From Muribaculaceae bacterium (GTDB lineage Bacteria > Bacteroidota > Bacteroidia > Bacteroidales > Muribaculaceae): a stretch of DNA of 5,958 bases. The stretch is taken from contig JAFYYI010000068.1 in assembly GCA_017557665.1 (NCBI GenBank), positions 1-5,958 on the forward strand, read 5' to 3'. Of this stretch, positions 5,860 through 5,958 are shown piece after piece (the first letter of the stretch is position 1; each line of letters opens with the position of its first letter). Position numbers and translations under genes: made by a program. The notes below the pieces were generated by a model. It was not told where the DNA came from. It searched no databases and was given only the letters and a program-made list of their open reading frames with translations.

Positions 5860-5891
5860 AAAAAGTGATACACCGTTGCCGAGTGTATCAC
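5860..5891 (-). terminator. intrinsic terminator of the gene entering from the right
   Basis: GTGATACAC (5891-5883 on the minus strand) and GTGTATCAC (5873-5865) form a perfect 9-bp stem with a 9-base loop, followed directly by five Ts (5864-5860). It begins one base after the TAA of the partial minus-strand gene. On the plus strand the same stem is followed, after CTTATG, by TTTTTG, so it could also act as a back-stop for the regulator transcript. Confidence 0.75.
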
Positions 5892-5892
5892 C

Positions 5893-5958
5893 TTATGTTT
5901 TTGTATTAAAAGAGTATGCAATAGACGGTGAGATTGTTACTGCTTCTTCTTTCCAAAA
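5893..5958 (-). CDS. C-terminal end of a gene entering from the right (partial)
   Basis: The minus frame from the right edge is open for 21 codons to TAA (5895-5893) and ends ...TISPSIAYSFNTKT. A perfect intrinsic terminator follows immediately, which supports a real gene end. The alternation of polar and apolar residues (VTISPSIAYSF) resembles a closing strand of an outer-membrane beta-barrel, but 21 residues cannot prove that. The other two minus frames stop within 18 codons. No function is assigned. Confidence 0.5.
   Translation of the reverse strand, partial: FWKEEAVTISPSIAYSFNTKT

Noticed and set aside
1..5958. CRISPR array, tRNA, rRNA, insertion sequence or attachment site
   Set aside because: No regularly spaced repeats of CRISPR size, no cloverleaf or rRNA-like stretch, and no transposase or terminal inverted-repeat pair was seen on reading both strands.

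Overview
The window looks like chromosomal DNA from a Bacteroidales bacterium (Bacteroides/Prevotella-type). The clues are Bacteroidota-style promoter boxes (a perfect TAnnTTTG before the regulator gene), AT-rich gene starts mostly without Shine-Dalgarno sequences, a signal peptide ending in the typical 'FAQ', and GC-rich genes separated by AT-rich gaps. The genus cannot be fixed from the sequence alone.

Layout. 1-210 is an AT-rich left margin that may hold the last codons of a plus-strand gene (2-70) and two inverted repeats. 211-245 is an intrinsic terminator for the minus-strand operon. 270-4690 is a tight five-gene minus-strand operon, transcribed in this order: flavodoxin, short-chain dehydrogenase (SDR), DkgA-like aldo/keto reductase (AKR), YqhD/butanol-dehydrogenase-like metal-dependent alcohol dehydrogenase, and an exported double carboxymuconolactone-decarboxylase-like (CMD)/cupin fusion. 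The junctions are a 4-base ATGA overlap, then gaps of 9, 4 and 26 bases. 4691-4800 is a 110-base divergent control region. 4801-5616 is a divergent AraC-family regulator. 5617-5958 is a convergent tail with a weak terminator for the regulator, a 14-bp tandem repeat, and the terminator and probable last codons of a minus-strand gene entering from the right.

Working together. An AraC regulator divergent from adjacent AKR and YqhD-type genes is the same logic as the E. coli yqhC / yqhD-dkgA locus, which senses and reduces reactive aldehydes. By analogy, this is probably an electrophile or carbonyl-stress (or xenobiotic carbonyl reduction) operon. It is enlarged here by a flavodoxin, an SDR and a secreted CMD-cupin protein. 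The strongest new observation is a perfect 9-bp direct repeat with exactly 21-bp periodicity in the divergent region, a plausible AraC-family operator placed between the two promoters. The function and inducer are inferred, not shown.
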